Of a DNA stretch of 53,213 nucleotides, positions 1-7,503 are shown piece by piece. The stretch is taken from positions 1-53,213 of IMG/VR virus record IMGVR_UViG_3300021406_000015, one strand, 5' to 3'. Both the position numbers and the translations under genes were made by a program. This DNA is from a virus. A model generated the notes under the pieces. The model ran no database searches. It was not told the DNA's origin and worked only from the letters and a program-made list of their open reading frames with translations. Numbering within the stretch: the first letter of the stretch is position 1; each line of letters opens with the position of its first letter.

Positions 1-17
1 TCCATTACCTCAGACAT
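1..17 (-). CDS. start of a truncated gene leaving the window
   Basis: The first 17 bases read on the minus strand are ATG TCT GAG GTA ATG (MSEVM), preceded by AAGGAGAG about 5 nt upstream, a good ribosome binding site. It would follow the 87-residue HTH-like gene in the same direction. Only five codons are visible, so function is unknown. Confidence 0.5.
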
Positions 18-49
18 ATTGCTCTCCTTTTGTCCTCTCCCGGAAGACG

Positions 50-313
50 CTACTGCGTAAGCCTGTATTCATACGCTGTCGATTCTTGGCGACGGCGTTT
101 CTCGACGATATGGCCACCATATTTCGCCTTACGAAGATCTCTCAGACGAGCACTCGATGATGAATCACTAATGAGCACCCCTGTTCGCCTTTTGACTTCA
201 GCGCAAAGCTCCCATGGCATGTACCAATTTCCATCTGACATAATCGTAAGCACCAATGCATTGAGAGTTCCAATAGTTGGTGTTTTTTCAAATTCCAATG
301 TTGGTTGTTCCAT
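50..313 (-). CDS. small winged-helix-like protein
   Basis: This 87-residue protein reads like a winged helix: a helical segment GTLNALVLTIMSDGNWYMPW, a predicted recognition region LISDSSSSARLRDLRKAKYG and a basic C-terminal wing. The ATG follows GGGAGGGGAACC, the ribosome-site style used by several genes here. It ends the replication operon, 12 nt after the primase-helicase gene. The role is probably DNA binding or replication control; the family is not recognised, so this rests on overall composition. Confidence 0.7.
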   Translation of the reverse strand: MEQPTLEFEKTPTIGTLNALVLTIMSDGNWYMPWELCAEVKRRTGVLISDSSSSARLRDLRKAKYGGHIVEKRRRQESTAYEYRLTQ

Positions 314-324
314 GGTTCCCCTCC

Positions 325-2028
325 CTAATCCTCGTCATACAATGGCCGTTGCTCATCCCGTTTGCGTGTCCGTTTAGCTGTCGTTACAGTTGTTGTTGGT
401 CGATCATTTGAATATGAAGGCACAATCGAAATCGATTCGCCCTCAGATATAAACTCAATCGTCAACGCCGCATGCGCTGCTACAGCTTTTGATCCAAAAT
501 AAACTTGCTTTACCTTCTCATCGTCCTGTTTTGGCGAAATACTGACTTTCCACTCCCACCACGAATCAATCGCAGATGCGCCACGTGGCTTCTTACTTCC
601 TTCAGTAGAATCTTTCTTGTCGTGATGAACGATTGCGAGATCCACACCTGTCGCATCTTTAATAGAATCGAACCGTTTCATCACTTGAGTCATTGCCGTG
701 TTGCTGTTCTCGTCCGAGCCGTGTAAAACGTTTAACACGTCGAAGATACAAAGTTCAATCTCTTCCTGCTTGATCCACTTAATCACTTCTTCGAGATCGG
801 AATCGCTCTGGATCGAAAAAGAATTTTTTTGCTCATACGTGTTAAACCGTATCCACTTATCAAGCAAATCCCATGTCAAACCTCTGGCGGTTACAAATTG
901 ACCAACGCGGCGCTTGGTCATAGCAGGACCATCTTCTCTACTCACGACTGCGGTACGAACCTGTCGAGATAATATTGGCTGTCCCAACCATGACTGTTGC
1001 GACGCCAGTGCGACAGCAAGGTCCACCGCAAGAAGACTTTTACCCGCCTTTGGCGCTGCAACAATCAAACCCTTACCGCCCTTATGGATAATTCCCGGCA
1101 CCAACCACTCCACGTCTGGCTGACCACGCATAATTTCCGATGGGGGGACAAAGAATGGTCTAATTTCTTTAACAACCTGTACCTCTGGCGTCCAGTGTGA
1201 TGTAGATTTAATGATTGTCATTAAGTCAGAGACAGAATGGTCAGCAATATAGTCTGAAACGTCACCATGCTCTTCCAGTCCCGGCAATTCAACAACTTTC
1301 ACGCTGTGAGCATATCGAGCAACCGACTTCGCTACTTCTTTCGCGTGGATACGTCCCGGCTCATCGTTATCTGGGAAAATAACAGTAATTCTCCCGGCAA
1401 AATATGGCGCATATTCGTCCTTCCATTTTCCTGGACCCGCTCCATCAAAATTGCAGGTTGCCGACACCACTGGCATCGGCTTTCCGTTTGCCAATGATGC
1501 CCACGGCAGTGCTTTTAGCGCGTCTGCATCTTTCTCTCCCTCGGCTACCATCGCCACTTGGCATGTAATTAGCTCTGGAAGATGGTAAAGCGGCTTCGTG
1601 ATGCCTGTCAGACGATAATCCCATCCACCCTTCGCATTTGGTTTTCTTTGTAGGAAGTTCTTTGGTTCATAGCGCAGCTTTTGAAATACAAGTTTTCCGG
1701 TTGCATCTTGGTAATCGTAGGTTGCCACCAGCGTTCCAAGATTACGCTCACCACGCTTGTTTGGCTCCAGCCCACAAATCTTGGTAATCGTTGCCCACCA
1801 TGAATCAAGATCCCCTCCCGGAAACATCATGCGTTCAAAATCTAGAATCCCCCCAGATCCACATCCTGCATGACACATCCATACAGCTTCTGAAAGTTTA
1901 ATGGCCATGCTGGCAGTACGGTCTGCGTGAAATGGACAGCGCACACTGATGGAATCACGAGCCGGTATCTTCTCATCAGGCAACCGATATTCGAAATACT
2001 TGCGGGCTTGCTCAAATGTGAAGATCAC
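325..2028 (-). CDS. DNA primase-helicase (CHC2 zinc finger, TOPRIM, RepA-like ATPase)
   Basis: The 567-residue protein combines primase and helicase parts. Near residues 30-60 a zinc finger CPFHADRTASMAI with CHAGC resembles CHC2 primases. A TOPRIM-like domain follows with VAEGEKDADAL (about 160) and FPDNDEPG (about 220). From residue 300 it is a RecA-fold ATPase: Walker A GLIVAAPKAGKSLLA, Walker B LCIFDVLNVL and the sensor AIVHHDKK, as in RepA-type hexameric helicases. The start is GTG, overlapping the TGA of the upstream initiator gene, so the two are translationally coupled. It should prime and unwind DNA at the phage origin. Confidence 0.93.
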   Translation of the reverse strand: MIFTFEQARKYFEYRLPDEKIPARDSISVRCPFHADRTASMAIKLSEAVWMCHAGCGSGGILDFERMMFPGGDLDSWWATITKICGLEPNKRGERNLGTLVATYDYQDATGKLVFQKLRYEPKNFLQRKPNAKGGWDYRLTGITKPLYHLPELITCQVAMVAEGEKDADALKALPWASLANGKPMPVVSATCNFDGAGPGKWKDEYAPYFAGRITVIFPDNDEPGRIHAKEVAKSVARYAHSVKVVELPGLEEHGDVSDYIADHSVSDLMTIIKSTSHWTPEVQVVKEIRPFFVPPSEIMRGQPDVEWLVPGIIHKGGKGLIVAAPKAGKSLLAVDLAVALASQQSWLGQPILSRQVRTAVVSREDGPAMTKRRVGQFVTARGLTWDLLDKWIRFNTYEQKNSFSIQSDSDLEEVIKWIKQEEIELCIFDVLNVLHGSDENSNTAMTQVMKRFDSIKDATGVDLAIVHHDKKDSTEGSKKPRGASAIDSWWEWKVSISPKQDDEKVKQVYFGSKAVAAHAALTIEFISEGESISIVPSYSNDRPTTTVTTAKRTRKRDEQRPLYDED

Positions 2029-2768
2029 AGATCATCCTCCACCACTTGTGCGGCAAGCCAATCAGCCGGGTTGCGTGGATCGCCAGCCCGGTACTTACGG
2101 ACCTTTGGTCTTATCGGTTGACCATCGTCACCTTTTGGAAGATAAAGCCCTTGCCAATTTCCAAACGTCGCGGCGTCCAGAATCTGGACGAGGTCGTATC
2201 CCTCTTCATACCACTTTTCCAGTTTGTTTAACGCAATCATTCTTGATCTCCCTATGACTGGAGATTTTTTCTTCTTGCGATTAGCTAGCCATCCATTCCA
2301 AGCCTCTAGAGGAACCCATTCAGGAACTTCGTCTATTTCTTCCTTTTTAAAATCATTCTTGTTATTGTCGCTATTGGCGACAAGGGGTAGTGGCTGTGAG
2401 CGACAACCCTTGTCGCTGTCCGCGACAACCGTAACGCTGTCAGCGGTACCCTTGTCGCTATTAGCGACAGGTATAGGCAAGAGATTATATACACTGGATT
2501 GGTTGTTCCCTTCATCAATTCTGCGGTCAACCCGAACTAAACCAGCAGCCTCTAAATCCTTTATTCCTCGAATGATAGTGTCTTTCGACGTTCCAACCTG
2601 TTCTGATAGTTTCTTCAGGCTTGGAAAACATGAATGGGTTTCGTTGTTCAAAAAGAAGACGATCCCCATATAGGCAAGGTTGGCCTTCCATCCAAGATTC
2701 ATTCTCAGAACGGCTTTTCCAAACCAAGCCCAGTCCCCACCGCGAAGATCACGAACCGAATCGCTCAT
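2025..2768 (-). CDS. replication initiator-like protein with N-terminal HTH
   Basis: The 247-residue protein has an N-terminal winged HTH (about residues 20-95: FLNNETHSCFPSLKKLSEQV, then TSKDTIIRGIKDLEAAGLV), as in HTH_36-type phage replication proteins. A low-complexity middle repeats VANSDKG, VADSDKG and VANSDNN. The C-terminal domain includes VIGRSRMIALNKLEKW. The DNA of the middle repeats is a set of inverted-repeat iterons, the arrangement seen in lambda O, where the origin lies inside the initiator gene. It overlaps the HNH gene before it and the primase-helicase after it. Initiator function is inferred from fold, context and iterons. Confidence 0.85.
   Translation of the reverse strand: MSDSVRDLRGGDWAWFGKAVLRMNLGWKANLAYMGIVFFLNNETHSCFPSLKKLSEQVGTSKDTIIRGIKDLEAAGLVRVDRRIDEGNNQSSVYNLLPIPVANSDKGTADSVTVVADSDKGCRSQPLPLVANSDNNKNDFKKEEIDEVPEWVPLEAWNGWLANRKKKKSPVIGRSRMIALNKLEKWYEEGYDLVQILDAATFGNWQGLYLPKGDDGQPIRPKVRKYRAGDPRNPADWLAAQVVEDDL
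2175..2189. repeat. 15-bp palindrome, perfect copy, inside the initiator gene
   Basis: GTCCAGAATCTGGAC, an exact match to the dispersed palindrome. It encodes VQILD in the reading frame of the initiator gene, about 180 bp downstream of the iterons. Confidence 0.85.
2364..2470. repeat. five iterons inside the initiator gene, probable replication origin
   Basis: Three units are near-perfect inverted repeats TTGTCGC-N5-GCGACAA centred at 2374, 2419 and 2461 (the last ends in G). Two degenerate units, GC-TGTGA-GCGACAA and GTAACGC-TGTCA-GCGGTAC, sit between them near 2397 and 2440. The centres are 21-23 bp apart, about two helix turns, as expected for iterons bound by an initiator. Confidence 0.72.
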
Positions 2769-3067
2769 GCATCCTCCAGTTCGGGATCATCACTCTCATC
2801 CTCTTCTGGGATAAATGTACCGGTGAAAAATTGAGCAACTGTGTCAATTTGGCTCCGTGTCATACCCTCTGCCTTCCGATGACATTTCCGACACATCAGA
2901 AGGACGTTCTCTTCTATATACTCGCCGCCATTTTTGCCAGATACTAGACGATGCATATCAAAGTGCTTGCCGTACTCGTACTCAGGAAGCTCGCAAATAT
3001 AACAACACGCCTTCTGTCTCTTTTTCAGCTTCCAGTACAAATCGGTCTTTGGATTTCCATGTCTCAC
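2765..3067 (-). CDS. HNH endonuclease
   Basis: The 100-residue protein carries a compact HNH module: CYICELPEYEYG, the histidine in DMHRLVSGKNGG, an asparagine in ENVLLMCRKCHR and the closing CRKCH. Such small phage HNH proteins nick or cut DNA and may act in packaging or as mobile genes. The GTG start overlaps the TGA of the neighbouring HNH gene (GTGA), and its own stop overlaps the ATG of the initiator gene, so it is embedded in the replication operon. Confidence 0.85.
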   Translation of the reverse strand: MRHGNPKTDLYWKLKKRQKACCYICELPEYEYGKHFDMHRLVSGKNGGEYIEENVLLMCRKCHRKAEGMTRSQIDTVAQFFTGTFIPEEDESDDPELEDA

Positions 3068-3480
3068 TTTCCCCTCCCTTTCTGGCTAATCCATTCATGG
3101 CATTCACGACACAACACAGTAAGGTCGTCAAGATGACGCCATTCATCCCCTCGGTGTTTATATGTACGGTGATGAACCTCTAGTGGTCCGGCAAAAGGTT
3201 CACAACATAAAGCACACCATGGGCGTCTTGTTTTAACATGATCAGAAACCGCTATCCAGTACGGTGTTTGAAGAAATTCCGAGTACGGCATCGAGCTAAG
3301 TTGATCGGCGTCGAGTATACCCAACCAAAAGAGCATTGGAAGTGCGTCCCACGCATCCTGTAGAGTCACTTTTGGATATTTCGTGATGGTATTACGCAGA
3401 CGATTTAACGCCGCTTCGTCGTCCTCAAATGATTTTCCAACCGCACGCATTGCCTCATCGATACGTTCCTGAGTAGTCAT
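3064..3480 (-). CDS. HNH endonuclease, first gene of the replication operon
   Basis: The N-terminal 90 residues are helical and unrecognised. The C-terminal part is an HNH domain: CALCCEPFAGPLEVHHRTYK, then DDLTVLCRECHEW, with two CxxC pairs and the HH metal centre. It is 138 residues long. It is the promoter-proximal gene of the minus-strand operon that runs to 50, 170 nt downstream of a strong -35/-10 pair. Confidence 0.85.
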   Translation of the reverse strand: MTTQERIDEAMRAVGKSFEDDEAALNRLRNTITKYPKVTLQDAWDALPMLFWLGILDADQLSSMPYSEFLQTPYWIAVSDHVKTRRPWCALCCEPFAGPLEVHHRTYKHRGDEWRHLDDLTVLCRECHEWISQKGRGK

Positions 3481-3564
3481 TCAAACCCCGCATCGAATAC
3501 AAAGGCACAATTCTCCCGTCGTCACGGACCCATAAAATTACGTGGAGAAAGTTGCCAGCGAATC

Positions 3565-3815
3565 ACCAGCCGCCTTAAAGTTTCGCGGGGCCGTTTGAGA
3601 ACGACCCCGGAACTTTACGCTGGCGGTGGCAGGGTGATCAAGCCCTGCAAAGAATCATAATGATTATTTCGATGCTGTCAAGATGTTTATACTCTGCGCT
3701 TTATGACTTCACAGCGGGTCGGTAACCGGAATGAAACCGACCCGCCGAGATTCTGGCCCGCTTCTCAACCTTGGAGGGGAAAGGGAGCGGGCCACGCGCA
3801 GCAGGGGCGCTAGCC
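3565..3815 (-). ncRNA. highly structured leader between two promoters
   Basis: This gene-free stretch holds several strong hairpins on the minus strand: GGCCCGCT with AGCGGGCC around 3755-3793, a 10-bp stem GCGGGTCGGT/ACCGACCCGC near 3716-3747, CAGGG/CCCTG near 3631-3648, and a long stem near 3570-3625 made of CCGCC/GGCGG, AAAGTT/AACTTT and GGGGTCGTT/AACGGCCCC with a CTCA loop. There is no reading frame of note. It may be a regulatory leader, a small RNA or part of a replication region. Confidence 0.5.
3654..3681 (-). promoter_or_regulatory. sigma70-type promoter for the replication operon
   Basis: On the minus strand TTGACA is followed after 16 nt by TATGAT, reading toward the HNH-initiator-primase operon. 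This is the cleanest -35/-10 pair in the window. Confidence 0.7.
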
Positions 3816-3818
3816 TTG

Positions 3819-3847
3819 ATTAGACTTCAGATCTAAGCCAGCGTCAA
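3819..3847 (-). promoter_or_regulatory. second upstream promoter
   Basis: On the minus strand TTGACG, 17 nt, TCTAAT. It overlaps the 3' end of the gene ending at 3844 and would transcribe through the structured leader into the replication operon. Confidence 0.55.
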
Positions 3848-4554
3848 GACTTCCTTTTTCTGCTGGCTCCCTTTGCTGGCGGCGACATTGGCGGCAGTTC
3901 TGTGGCCGCTACAGCGCTCTGTGCTGACAGCATGGCCTCATACTCTTCCTGAGAGCCTTGCCAGTCTACAGGGGGCTCTGGGTGCTCTACGTGAGCCGTT
4001 GCTGCTAGGATCTCCTTCTCCTCAGCATCAGCGTCAAGGTCCGCTTCTGTCGGCTCGCCGGGCGGAACAACCACAACCTTCTCTTCGACCGGCTGAGCTT
4101 TGTCCGCAGTGTCAAAAAATTCACTGATGGCTGCTGCGGACTTCTCCACAGACTTTTCCACCTGTTGTGGAAATTCCAGCAGTTGAGGACCGCCATTGCC
4201 TTCGAGGGGTAAATCTAATTGCCTCTCCGCGACCGTCTGAGCGCGTACCTTAACCAACTCGCCAGTGTCTTTGCGAAAATACGAAATTTCTCCGACTGAC
4301 GGCTGATCCCATCCCAAGGAACACTCGATTTGGCGAATCTCGAAACCAGTGTTAAGGGTTCTCGAAAGAGAACCAATTTTGAGTTCCAACGCTGACTTGC
4401 GCTCTTTGATTTGCGCCTTCATCGCGGACTCTTCTTCGTCAAGAGACTGCTTCTCTTGGTAGATGCCGCCGATTTGTTTACCCATATCGGCCAGTTCTCT
4501 ATCAGAAAATTCGTACCTCAACGCAACCGTTTCCATCATGATTCTTGCTGGCAT
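3844..4554 (-). CDS. conserved phage coiled-coil protein of the recombination block
   Basis: About 236 residues from the ATG at 4554, preceded by GGGAGAGAGAAG; a TTG six codons upstream is a weaker start. Residues 10-70 are a charged coiled coil (ELADMGKQIGGIYQEK onward), then a motif RQIECSLGWDQPSVG and FRKDTGELVKVRAQT, which I recall from uncharacterised phage proteins found near recombination genes. The C-terminus is acidic and proline-rich, ending in a basic RKRKS tail. Its leader has a 10-bp hairpin and a GG-pentamer array. The function is unknown; a partner of SSB or the Sak4-like recombinase is possible from context. Confidence 0.8.
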   Translation of the reverse strand: MPARIMMETVALRYEFSDRELADMGKQIGGIYQEKQSLDEEESAMKAQIKERKSALELKIGSLSRTLNTGFEIRQIECSLGWDQPSVGEISYFRKDTGELVKVRAQTVAERQLDLPLEGNGGPQLLEFPQQVEKSVEKSAAAISEFFDTADKAQPVEEKVVVVPPGEPTEADLDADAEEKEILAATAHVEHPEPPVDWQGSQEEYEAMLSAQSAVAATELPPMSPPAKGASRKRKS

Positions 4555-4575
4555 CTTCTCTCTCCCGGACAACTA

Positions 4576-4602
4576 AATTAGAGAGGGACGATTAAAGCGT
4601 CC
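4576..4602 (-). other. 10-bp hairpin in the leader of the 236-residue gene
   Basis: GAGAGGGACG and CGTCCCTCTC are perfectly complementary around a 7-nt loop. It lies between the GG-pentamer array and the ribosome binding site and lacks a T tract, so it looks like an mRNA control element rather than a terminator. Confidence 0.6.
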
Positions 4603-4606
4603 CTCT

Positions 4607-4668
4607 CCCCACGCCAAACCTCGCCTAGCCCGACCGCGCCGAACCACGCCATACCTCACCGTGCCATA
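4607..4668 (-). repeat. GG-pentamer array, 12 units
   Basis: On the minus strand GG recurs exactly every 5 nt twelve times (units such as TATGG, CACGG, TGAGG, CGTGG, TTCGG), with the other three positions variable. It sits in the 5' leader of the downstream gene, 10 nt after a palindrome copy. A second array at 18531-18610 has the same period and setting. Confidence 0.85.
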
Positions 4669-4678
4669 CAACACTTGC

Positions 4679-4693
4679 GTCCAGATTCTGGAT
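4679..4693. repeat. 15-bp palindrome between terminator and GG array
   Basis: GTCCAGATTCTGGAT on the plus strand, 14 of 15 bases of the consensus. It lies directly after the SSB terminator and before the GG-pentamer leader, where an operator or promoter would be expected. Confidence 0.8.
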
Positions 4694-4696
4694 TGT

Positions 4697-4728
4697 TTAA
4701 AAAAGGGGAGCATGTTTTCACGCTCCCC
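4697..4728 (-). terminator. intrinsic terminator after the SSB gene
   Basis: On the minus strand the stem GGGGAGC/GCTCCCC is followed by TTTTTT. It closes the 7.3-4.7 kb recombination operon. Confidence 0.85.
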
Positions 4729-4736
4729 TTTGTACC

Positions 4737-5318
4737 TCAGAAGGGAATGTCGTCGTCGCTAATACCGGGATCAGATGAATCCTCTTCCGGAGGTCCTTCT
4801 TGATTTACATTCTCTTCCTTGACGGGCGCTGATCGCTGTTTGGTTGAGACATTGCTTTGAGGTTTGTTCTTGAGGGCCTTCCCAAACAACGTATCGAGTT
4901 GCCGAATCTCTTTCGTAGTCAGAGCTTCCGTCTGCACGCCTTTTAGGCCGGTGGAAATATCCCACTTTTCTCTTAACTGGCCGTCTTGGCCGGTTTCATG
5001 CTTACACCATAGATCAACTTGCTGACCAACCAAATTGACAGACTGTGCATGTGCTGGGTCGATTTGTCCAAAACTGGACCCCGTAAAGCCGATGGCTTCC
5101 AGTTTCGGTATGACAAAATCAATCGTCTTGTCTGTGATCGTAAGGTAGATAGTTCTCGCGTTTTGAAACTTATGCGGATCATAGCTACCATCCTCGTTTG
5201 GAATACCGAGAATCTTGACTCCCAACACAACTTGGTAGTTGCCGGTCTTCGCTTTGGAGAGTGCCTGATTCTTGATCTCTCCGATATGCACGCCTTCTTG
5301 GTACTGAGGTCCACTCAT
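4737..5318 (-). CDS. ssb: single-stranded DNA-binding protein
   Basis: The 193-residue protein has an OB-fold-like N-terminal region (residues 1-125, including GNYQVVLGVKILG and VGQQVDLWCKHE), a disordered linker, and the classical SSB tail DDDIPF, preceded by acidic DSSDPGIS. That tail recruits replication and recombination partners in bacterial and phage SSBs. The start ATG overlaps the TGA of the Sak4-like gene by four bases, so SSB and recombinase are co-translated. It should coat single-stranded DNA during phage replication and strand annealing. Confidence 0.85.
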   Translation of the reverse strand: MSGPQYQEGVHIGEIKNQALSKAKTGNYQVVLGVKILGIPNEDGSYDPHKFQNARTIYLTITDKTIDFVIPKLEAIGFTGSSFGQIDPAHAQSVNLVGQQVDLWCKHETGQDGQLREKWDISTGLKGVQTEALTTKEIRQLDTLFGKALKNKPQSNVSTKQRSAPVKEENVNQEGPPEEDSSDPGISDDDIPF

Positions 5319-6208
5319 TGCTGCACAGCCTTTCTGCTCTCTTTGAGGGCGGTTGCAAAGCTATTCCATCCATCCTTGGCTGTTTCACCCAACTCGATCT
5401 CTTCCGGCAACCCAAGTCTGTTCTTGGCGTCGTAGGTTGGATTATCTGAGTTGGTGTACAGAATGCGCGGAGCTACATCGGCAACCTTCCCCTTCTTCAT
5501 CGGATCAACCGCCTTTCCTCCACCGCGAACTGTAACCTCAAAGTTGCCAAAGAGAATGCAGTCAAGCCACCCTTTCGTAAGGCTCCATGTCTTCTCGTGA
5601 AGTTCGGGAGCGTAACGGTCGAAATCTGGACCGGCTGGGTTCTTGAAAGTCTTCACGCGAGAATGGAACAAAAACACAATCGTCATCCCGCGTTCTCTCT
5701 GTAATTCATCAAGAGAGTTAAGGAACATACGCCAGTCCGCAAGAGAGACCTCGTAGCCGCGCATGTAACCCATAAACCCACGGTCGGTCCAGTCGCCTGA
5801 AAAGTCGCGCTCACACACAAACTCATGCATAAGACGCTCGGCACCGTTGGCTGTATCGAGCACCATTGTTTTGAATGAGTGCTCTTCTTTGCGAAGGAAG
5901 GTTACGGCAGCAAGCACGTCAGCCCAAGTAAGTAATTCTGGAAGGTGGGGTATTTCTGGAAGTTGACCTGTTTCAATCAACTTTTGGAGCCCGGTTTCGC
6001 CGCGTGTTGTCAAAAATATCGGCGATGGCGAATAGGCGAAGAGTGAAGTTTTTCCAAAACCGATAGGGGCATAGCACCCATAACGATTCGGTGTGTTCAC
6101 TTTACTCGTCACATCCGTAAGCGAAAATACTCTTGCGGCAATTGATTGTGTGTTTGCGACTGTTCCCAACTGCGGTAGCCGGGGAGCACGCGGTTCTGCA
6201 ATAGCCAT
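5315..6208 (-). CDS. RecA-fold recombinase-like ATPase (Sak4 type)
   Basis: The 297-residue protein is a single RecA-like ATPase core: Walker A APIGFGKTSLFA (about residue 50), the acidic strand TMVLDTANGAERL (about 107), Walker B region MTIVFLFHS (about 170) and downstream strand VTVRGGGKAV. Phage Sak4 proteins of this size pair with SSB and promote single-strand annealing, and here SSB follows with a 4-nt overlap. A RecB-like nuclease gene precedes it by 12 nt. Together the three genes form a phage recombination module. Confidence 0.82.
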   Translation of the reverse strand: MAIAEPRAPRLPQLGTVANTQSIAARVFSLTDVTSKVNTPNRYGCYAPIGFGKTSLFAYSPSPIFLTTRGETGLQKLIETGQLPEIPHLPELLTWADVLAAVTFLRKEEHSFKTMVLDTANGAERLMHEFVCERDFSGDWTDRGFMGYMRGYEVSLADWRMFLNSLDELQRERGMTIVFLFHSRVKTFKNPAGPDFDRYAPELHEKTWSLTKGWLDCILFGNFEVTVRGGGKAVDPMKKGKVADVAPRILYTNSDNPTYDAKNRLGLPEEIELGETAKDGWNSFATALKESRKAVQQ

Positions 6209-6220
6209 ACTTCTCCTTTG

Positions 6221-7282
6221 TTATGTTGCTTTCTCCTGTTGACGCTTCATTTCCAAGAAAAACTGCTCAGTGGATGAGTGCCAAAGAGATCCAAACCAAA
6301 GAGCCTCCCGCTCCTCTTCATCCATCTTTTCAACCCCGAGTTCATATTTCAATTGAAACTTGCGACGACACGTTTGGAAGCATCTGATTCGACTGTTCGT
6401 CAAAATCTCCGTACCACGCCCGTCATTCAATACCGGCAGTTCAGGATGAACCCACTCTTTCGTAGTCCATTTCCCACTCTCAAGATCATCGTGTCCGCTG
6501 CACAACCCAAGGTAAGTGCATGGCGAATTATAGAGAAAACATGCCCCAGAATTACGTGGCCACCGACCACTGTTTCTCGCCGCAAGAATGTCTAGGGAGT
6601 GCCCCCACAATTCAATACCGTACTCTCTGATTTCAGCATCAAGACGTGGAATACGTCTACGCTGAAAATACCACTCAGGACGCTCCTTAGAGCAATCATA
6701 AGCGAGACGCGCCGAGTACATCATGTCGGTTTCTCTGCCGTCCTTGCCTAGAGAATCAAGGTCTGAGTCGCCGAGTGCGTATTCGCAATACACTTTGCTT
6801 TCAAGAACCGCTTTTGCATCAGCTTTCGACAGTGCTTTCGGGCTGATACCGGGCTTCCGACATACATCCCATAAAGCATAGTCAACTTTCTCGCCGTTGA
6901 GCCACGACAGAAGCATATAGTGTGTCGCTTGTCCCTCAACAACGAGTTGTCGCCAATAAGGGCCATTCGGATCGGTGATATCTTGCGAGGCAGTCTTGTG
7001 GTCTGGAATGACCTTTTCGCCAGTCTTGATGTCCGTCATGCGAACATCAAGTTTGCCTGCAAGCGTAAACGAACGACTCCTCCGCTGGGTTTCTGGATTA
7101 TAGAGATCACTCGTAATAACTGTTTCTACAGAATCGATTTTGTATGGAGCTTCGCGCCATCTCGCATCATATCCAATAAGCAAACCAAGACATTTTGCAG
7201 CGATCAGACGTTTGCTTGGATCGGCATCTTCAAGGACAGGCGACAGGACTTCACGGCCTGCATTTAATGGAAAATCGTTCAC
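6221..7282 (-). CDS. PD-(D/E)XK nuclease, RecB/Cas4-like, with rearranged motif order
   Basis: The 353-residue protein starts at a GTG behind GGAGGGGAAC. The catalytic elements GKLDVRM (about 77) and VIPDHKTAS (about 90), then the QATHYMLL helix, fit the PD-(D/E)XK nuclease superfamily. A cysteine group CFLYNSPCTYLGLC (about 250) could hold an iron-sulfur cluster. The segment SRIRCFQTCRRKFQLKYELG with FGSLWHSSTEQFF, which opens normal RecB/Cas4 domains, lies here at the C-terminal end. It should supply the exonuclease for the Sak4-SSB module. The odd order suggests a circular permutation or gene rearrangement. Confidence 0.8.
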   Translation of the reverse strand: MNDFPLNAGREVLSPVLEDADPSKRLIAAKCLGLLIGYDARWREAPYKIDSVETVITSDLYNPETQRRSRSFTLAGKLDVRMTDIKTGEKVIPDHKTASQDITDPNGPYWRQLVVEGQATHYMLLSWLNGEKVDYALWDVCRKPGISPKALSKADAKAVLESKVYCEYALGDSDLDSLGKDGRETDMMYSARLAYDCSKERPEWYFQRRRIPRLDAEIREYGIELWGHSLDILAARNSGRWPRNSGACFLYNSPCTYLGLCSGHDDLESGKWTTKEWVHPELPVLNDGRGTEILTNSRIRCFQTCRRKFQLKYELGVEKMDEEEREALWFGSLWHSSTEQFFLEMKRQQEKAT

Positions 7283-7314
7283 GTTCCCCTCCGGTTGATG
7301 ATAATATTACGCGC

Positions 7315-7503
7315 ATGGGCTCGAAAAAGAAATCCGAAAAACTATCTAAATCAGATCCTGCGTTTTATGCAACGATTGCGCGGATTGCAGGAGAAAAACT
7401 ACTTAAAGAACGTGGGACCTCATATTTTAGTAAACTTGCGGCCAAGAGCCACCCGAGATCGGAATATAGAGGCGGCAGACCTAAGAAGACCCCTGACGCT
7501 TAG
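7315..7503 (+). CDS. small basic protein, divergent from the nuclease gene
   Basis: A 62-residue basic protein (MGSKKKSEKLSKSDPAFYAT...) ending in a GGRPKKTPDA tail. There is no Shine-Dalgarno, but TAATAT lies exactly 7 nt before the ATG, the spacing seen at other apparently leaderless genes in this phage. It is the only plus-strand gene in the left 26 kb that looks real. Its composition resembles small KGG/AKG-type basic proteins of phages; function is unknown. Confidence 0.5.
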   Translation: MGSKKKSEKLSKSDPAFYATIARIAGEKLLKERGTSYFSKLAAKSHPRSEYRGGRPKKTPDA

